Of a stretch of DNA of 64,000 nucleotides, positions 60,572 through 64,000 are shown one piece after another (positions within the stretch are counted from its first letter, which is position 1; each line of letters starts with the position of its first letter). Origin of the DNA: an uncultured Prevotellaceae bacterium (GTDB lineage: Bacteria > Bacteroidota > Bacteroidia > Bacteroidales > Muribaculaceae); the NCBI GenBank assembly GCA_900316835.1, contig ONEL01000009.1:1-64000 (forward strand), written 5' to 3'. Both the position numbers and the translations under genes were made by a program. The notes under the pieces were generated by a model, which was given only the letters and a program-made list of their open reading frames with translations, was not told the origin of the DNA and searched no databases.

Positions 60572-61444
60572 TCAATACACTTCCTCCTCTGCCATGGTGC
60601 GCAGGTAGGTAGCCTGCTCGTGGTCAATTTCCACGCCCCAGCCGTAGTCATAACAATCGGCTAGCGCACGCATCGCTGGCTTATAATCCTGACGAACAGC
60701 CAGCTTGAGCCAAACTACCGCCAGGTCGTAATCGGGCTCCACTCCGTCGCCCTTGAGATAACTAACCCCAACAATATATTCGGCCTGAGCATCGCCCCTA
60801 TAGGCTGCCACACGCACGCCAGGCTCAAGCAAGTTCACCGTGCCATAGTCCATCATGGCTGGTGTGGGCAAAAGTTCGGAGTCAACAAACACGTCGCCAT
60901 TATTATCAACAGGTGTGATTACCGTGCCCTGCTGTGAACTAGAATAACTACCTTGCCGGCTACTGCCCGAGGCATCGTCGTGCAACACCAAGTATCCCTT
61001 TTTCATCGACCACTCACCAAGTAGCTCAATGGCGTTCAATCCCAGCAGTAGTGGAGCCTTTTGCGCAACTGCCACAATAGCTTTCACATTACTCATCAAC
61101 CGATTGCCCACCTTGAGCTGCTTTATTATCACCGTGGCATTATTGTCAATCACACCACTGGCATTGCGGGTTTGGGTAGTACCCACAAAGTCGGCTTTAG
61201 AAATTTTTCTTTTAGCGAGCAATTCGTTGACAAACTCCTGCGAGAGGCTAGTGTGAGCCGCGCCTGTGTCGAAGATAAAATCCTTCTTCACACCATTCAC
61301 TTCACACTTCACAGTGTAGACACCACTCAGGCGCTTCATCTTCATCACATAGTCGGCAGCAACGGCATCCATGGCAATCATCATTGCCATTATCACAACC
61401 ACCACCGAGCGGGCTGAGAACCATTTAAATATATTATTTTTCAT
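60572..61444 (-). CDS. Exported retropepsin-like aspartic protease with Sel1 repeats
   Basis: A 290-residue protein. After a signal peptide (VVVIMAMMIAMDAVAA), residues about 35-155 form a single retropepsin-like lobe with the active-site motif FIFDTGAAHTSLS and a second strand PLLLGLNAIELLGEW, as in other bacterial clan AA proteases that act as dimers. The C-terminal part has two Sel1-like repeats (AEYIVGVSYLKGDGVEPDYDLAVVWLKLAV; ALADCYDYGWGVEIDHEQATYL), a binding module. It is convergent with the anti-sigma-barrel gene and separated from it by 20 bp. Substrate unknown. Confidence 0.85.
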   Translation of the reverse strand: MKNNIFKWFSARSVVVVIMAMMIAMDAVAADYVMKMKRLSGVYTVKCEVNGVKKDFIFDTGAAHTSLSQEFVNELLAKRKISKADFVGTTQTRNASGVIDNNATVIIKQLKVGNRLMSNVKAIVAVAQKAPLLLGLNAIELLGEWSMKKGYLVLHDDASGSSRQGSYSSSQQGTVITPVDNNGDVFVDSELLPTPAMMDYGTVNLLEPGVRVAAYRGDAQAEYIVGVSYLKGDGVEPDYDLAVVWLKLAVRQDYKPAMRALADCYDYGWGVEIDHEQATYLRTMAEEEVY

Positions 61445-61554
61445 GTTATCAAGTAGTTACACATAGTTAGTGGCTACAAAATTACCATTTTTATTCCACA
61501 CGACCAACACATGGTGAAAAATATTGATACCAAACCGCTCCAACAGCCTCAAGC

Positions 61555-61630
61555 GCAAACGTTTGCATCTTTTATTATAGCACACACTTTACATTTTGCC
61601 ATATTTTCCAGTAATTTATTATTACATTTG
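61555..61630 (+). promoter_or_regulatory. LacI-type operator and -7 element of the GH13 amylase gene
   Basis: A perfect palindrome GCAAACGTTTGC (61555-61566). The -7-like TACATTTG (61623-61630) matches TAnnTTTG; centres are 66 bp apart. The nearest TTTG is 24 nt upstream of the -7, too far for an ordinary -33, consistent with activator dependence. Confidence 0.7.
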
Positions 61631-61671
61631 CTTGCTATTTAGCCACATTTTAATCTATACTATATACTCCG

Positions 61672-64000
61672 ATGAAAAAGTTTTACCTATCATTAGCATC
61701 AGCAATCATTGCTATCAGCGCAATGGCGCAAGGTTGGCCTGCCAACTATGGAGGCATCATGCTCCAGGGATTCTACTGGGACAGCTATGACTACACTAAG
61801 TGGGATAACCTCACAGCTCGCAGCGAGGAATTGGGCTCTATCTACGACTTGATATGGGTTCCAAACTCCGCCATGACACGTGGTGGCAACACATTCCAGA
61901 CCATGGGTTACATGCCTTACCTGTGGCTGAGACACACCACCGTCTTTGGTGGACAATCAAAGCTCGTTAACATGATTCAGACCTATGGCGCACTGGGCAC
62001 CGGCATCATCGAGGATGTGGTTCTCAACCACAAGGATGCCAAGGCTCAAGACGGCGAGGGATATCTCACTTTCCAGGATGAGACAGCGGGAAGCTATAGC
62101 ATTACCTGGGACAACGTCAACTACACAGGCATCGTGAGCAACGATGATGTGACCGGTGGCGGTGGAAACCCCGACACCGGCGAGGGATTTGATGGAGCTC
62201 GCGACCTTGACCACACTAATGCCCGCGTGCAGCAAAACTGTATCACCTATCAGCACTTCTTGCTCGACTCGCTGGGATATGTGGGCTTCCGCCTCGACAT
62301 GACTAAGGGCTACGCTCCACAGTACACCGGTAAGTATAACGCCGCCACTAACCCCATGTTCTCGGTGGGTGAATACTTTGATGGCAATACCGATCTCTTG
62401 AAACAGTGGATTAACGGAACTGCTGTTAATGGTGTAATACAAAGCGCCACTTTCGACTTTGCACTCAAGTTTGCCATCAACGACGCCTTCGGCGGTGGCA
62501 ACTGGAATAGCCTCGACATGGCAGGCCTCATCGCCGATGAGAATTACAAACGCTATGCCGTTACATTTGTCGACAATCACGACACCAACCGCGACCACAA
62601 CAAGTGTGGTGGCAATATTGAGGCTGCCAATGCTTTCATCCTTGCCATGCCTGGCACACCTTGCATCTTCAGCTTGCACTATGAGGACTACAAAGACGCT
62701 ATCACCAACATGATTAAGGGTCGTCGCGCCGCCGGCGTGACTAACATGAGCAGTTGCACCAGCGAGAAGGTGAACGGCGGTATCATCTTCACCACCACAG
62801 GCTCGGTGGGACAAGTGATGGTAAGACTAGGCTCGGCAGCGTCGAGCGCTCCCAGCGCATCGCAATATCAGCTCGTGCAGAAGGGCACTAACTATGCCTT
62901 CTACATCACCAAGGGCATTGACTGGGAAAATAGCGAGAAAATAGGCAAAATTGTAGGCTTCCCAGTAATTGATAAGGCGAGCGGAATCTATGCCAACTCG
63001 GTTACCGTAACCATCAAGCCCTCGATGGCCAACACCAAGCTTGTTTACACCACCGATGGCACTACCCCCACTACCTCAAGCACTCAAATCGCTACCGCCA
63101 CCACCCTCACCTTCACCGAGAACACCACCCTCAAGGTGGGTGTGCTCATGGATGGCGAAGTGAGTGGCGTGGTAACTCGCAACTACATCATTAGTGATGC
63201 CGACGCTACTCACATCACAGTGCATGTAAAAGCTCCTAACACCGACGACACCTACATCTATGCGTGGGACGGCGGTGGTGGCGCTCTCACCGACGAGTGG
63301 CCTGGTACCAAGATGACACAGAAGCGCACCGTGGGCGGTACCGAGTTCTTGTACTACACATTTGACAAGCCAAGTGCCGACTATGCTATCAACTTCCTTA
63401 TCAACCAGGGCGATGATGAGACCAAAACTCAAGACATTACCGAGGTTGCCGGCGACGTGTTCTACACCTTCAGCGATGGCGAGGCTCGCGACTTGAGCAA
63501 CATCTATCTAGCCGAGCTCTACAATCCATTTGTGTGCATCGACAAGCCCAGTGGTAACCTGCCTGCCAACAAGAAGGTTTACATCAACGCCAGCTATGCC
63601 GACGCTACTATCGTCTACACTACCGATGGTACCACTCCCACTGCCTCCAGCGACCGTGCCACCGGCATGAAGGAATTGCAATTCACCCAAGGTCAGGAGG
63701 TGACCGTCAAGGCAGGTGTGCTTGTCGGCGACAATGTAAAAGCTATTGTCAGTCGCGACTACACCGTCACAGCTGCCTCTAGCAGCAACGACAATGCAGG
63801 TGGCACCACCAGCACTGGCGTGACCATCTACTGCAAAGCCGCCACAGCCCCCTACCTCTACTCATGGCAAGACGGCGGTGGCGAGCACAATGGTCCATGG
63901 CCAGGAACTCAAATGACAGCAACAACAACCATTGACGGTGAGTTGTGGTGGACCCACACCTATGATGTAAGCCCCATCAACATCATCTTTAACAATGGTA
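61672..64000 (+). CDS. Secreted modular GH13 alpha-amylase (3' end beyond the window)
   Basis: At least 776 codons, cut by the window edge. Signal peptide MKKFYLSLASAIIAISAMAQ; GH13 barrel from GIMLQGFYWDSYDY, with DVVLNH, nucleophile Asp209 in GFRLDMTKGY, acid Glu234 in SVGEYFDG and Asp304 in FVDNHDTNRD. After about residue 430 come alternating modules: a chitobiase-C-terminal-like domain (VTVTIKPSMANTKLVYTTDG), a CBM26-like starch-binding domain (IYAWDGGGGALTDEWPGTKM), then a second pair (VYTTDGTTPTASSDRA; LYSWQDGGGEHNGPWPGTQM). It would attack starch outside the cell or at its surface. The operator upstream ties it to malQ and the starch-binding protein. Confidence 0.93.
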   Translation, partial: MKKFYLSLASAIIAISAMAQGWPANYGGIMLQGFYWDSYDYTKWDNLTARSEELGSIYDLIWVPNSAMTRGGNTFQTMGYMPYLWLRHTTVFGGQSKLVNMIQTYGALGTGIIEDVVLNHKDAKAQDGEGYLTFQDETAGSYSITWDNVNYTGIVSNDDVTGGGGNPDTGEGFDGARDLDHTNARVQQNCITYQHFLLDSLGYVGFRLDMTKGYAPQYTGKYNAATNPMFSVGEYFDGNTDLLKQWINGTAVNGVIQSATFDFALKFAINDAFGGGNWNSLDMAGLIADENYKRYAVTFVDNHDTNRDHNKCGGNIEAANAFILAMPGTPCIFSLHYEDYKDAITNMIKGRRAAGVTNMSSCTSEKVNGGIIFTTTGSVGQVMVRLGSAASSAPSASQYQLVQKGTNYAFYITKGIDWENSEKIGKIVGFPVIDKASGIYANSVTVTIKPSMANTKLVYTTDGTTPTTSSTQIATATTLTFTENTTLKVGVLMDGEVSGVVTRNYIISDADATHITVHVKAPNTDDTYIYAWDGGGGALTDEWPGTKMTQKRTVGGTEFLYYTFDKPSADYAINFLINQGDDETKTQDITEVAGDVFYTFSDGEARDLSNIYLAELYNPFVCIDKPSGNLPANKKVYINASYADATIVYTTDGTTPTASSDRATGMKELQFTQGQEVTVKAGVLVGDNVKAIVSRDYTVTAASSSNDNAGGTTSTGVTIYCKAATAPYLYSWQDGGGEHNGPWPGTQMTATTTIDGELWWTHTYDVSPINIIFNNG

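Overview
The window reads as a chromosomal segment of a Bacteroidota bacterium, most likely order Bacteroidales (Muribaculaceae- or Prevotellaceae-like). Evidence: many promoters fit the Bacteroidetes primary sigma consensus (TTTG, about 19 nt, TAnnTTTG); the starch enzymes match the SusA/SusB/pullulanase/GH77 set; there are TonB-plug outer-membrane barrels, ECF sigma/anti-sigma-barrel pairs, and a rpsT-tRNA-Glu-recO neighbourhood. The finer family assignment is inference.

Layout. 0-7.6 kb is housekeeping: a radical-SAM activase, then (minus strand) an S41 protease, mfd and an M24 aminopeptidase. 7.7-8.0 kb holds two identical tandem tRNA-Asn genes. 8.0-9.1 kb holds three small membrane-protein genes. 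9.2-14.8 kb is one minus-strand transcription unit with its own terminator: exported caspase-like protease, ECF sigma factor, membrane anti-sigma-like protein, exported TPR-CHAT protease and two small unknown proteins. This is the most interesting system here. 14.9-18.0 kb is again housekeeping (tRNA-Glu, rpsT, tRNA-Glu, recO, preA).

18.0-29.8 kb is an accessory block. It carries a membrane Ser/Thr kinase, an exported helical protein interrupted by an amber codon, an HTH-like protein, a 265-nt rod-shaped structured RNA, and an AT-rich plus-strand run of envelope proteins (DUF2207-like, TPR, DUF805, Pmp3, zinc-ribbon, lipoprotein) with gene fragments between them. It is bounded by 98-bp direct repeats that copy the 3' end of the outer-membrane barrel gene at 29.8-32.2 kb. 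A further fragment of that gene lies at 29.3 kb, and its promoter/operator region is duplicated at 35.5 kb, around a second barrel gene with a ToxR-like regulator. A LuxR-type regulator and an ATPase of the archaeal-ATPase type follow.

37.9-56 kb and 61.7 kb to the end are starch/glycogen metabolism: malQ, susB, pulA and susA form a likely operon; there are also a large secreted starch-binding protein, glgB and a modular GH13 amylase cut by the window edge. A GCAAACGTTTGC-type palindrome, typical of LacI-family operators, sits about 65-66 bp upstream of a -7-like element before malQ, the starch-binding protein and the GH13 amylase, suggesting one activator-controlled regulon. CTAG-rich minisatellites occur at three intergenic places in this region. 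56-61.4 kb carries an acyl-CoA ligase, a small lipoprotein, an ECF sigma/anti-sigma-barrel pair and a retropepsin-Sel1 protein.
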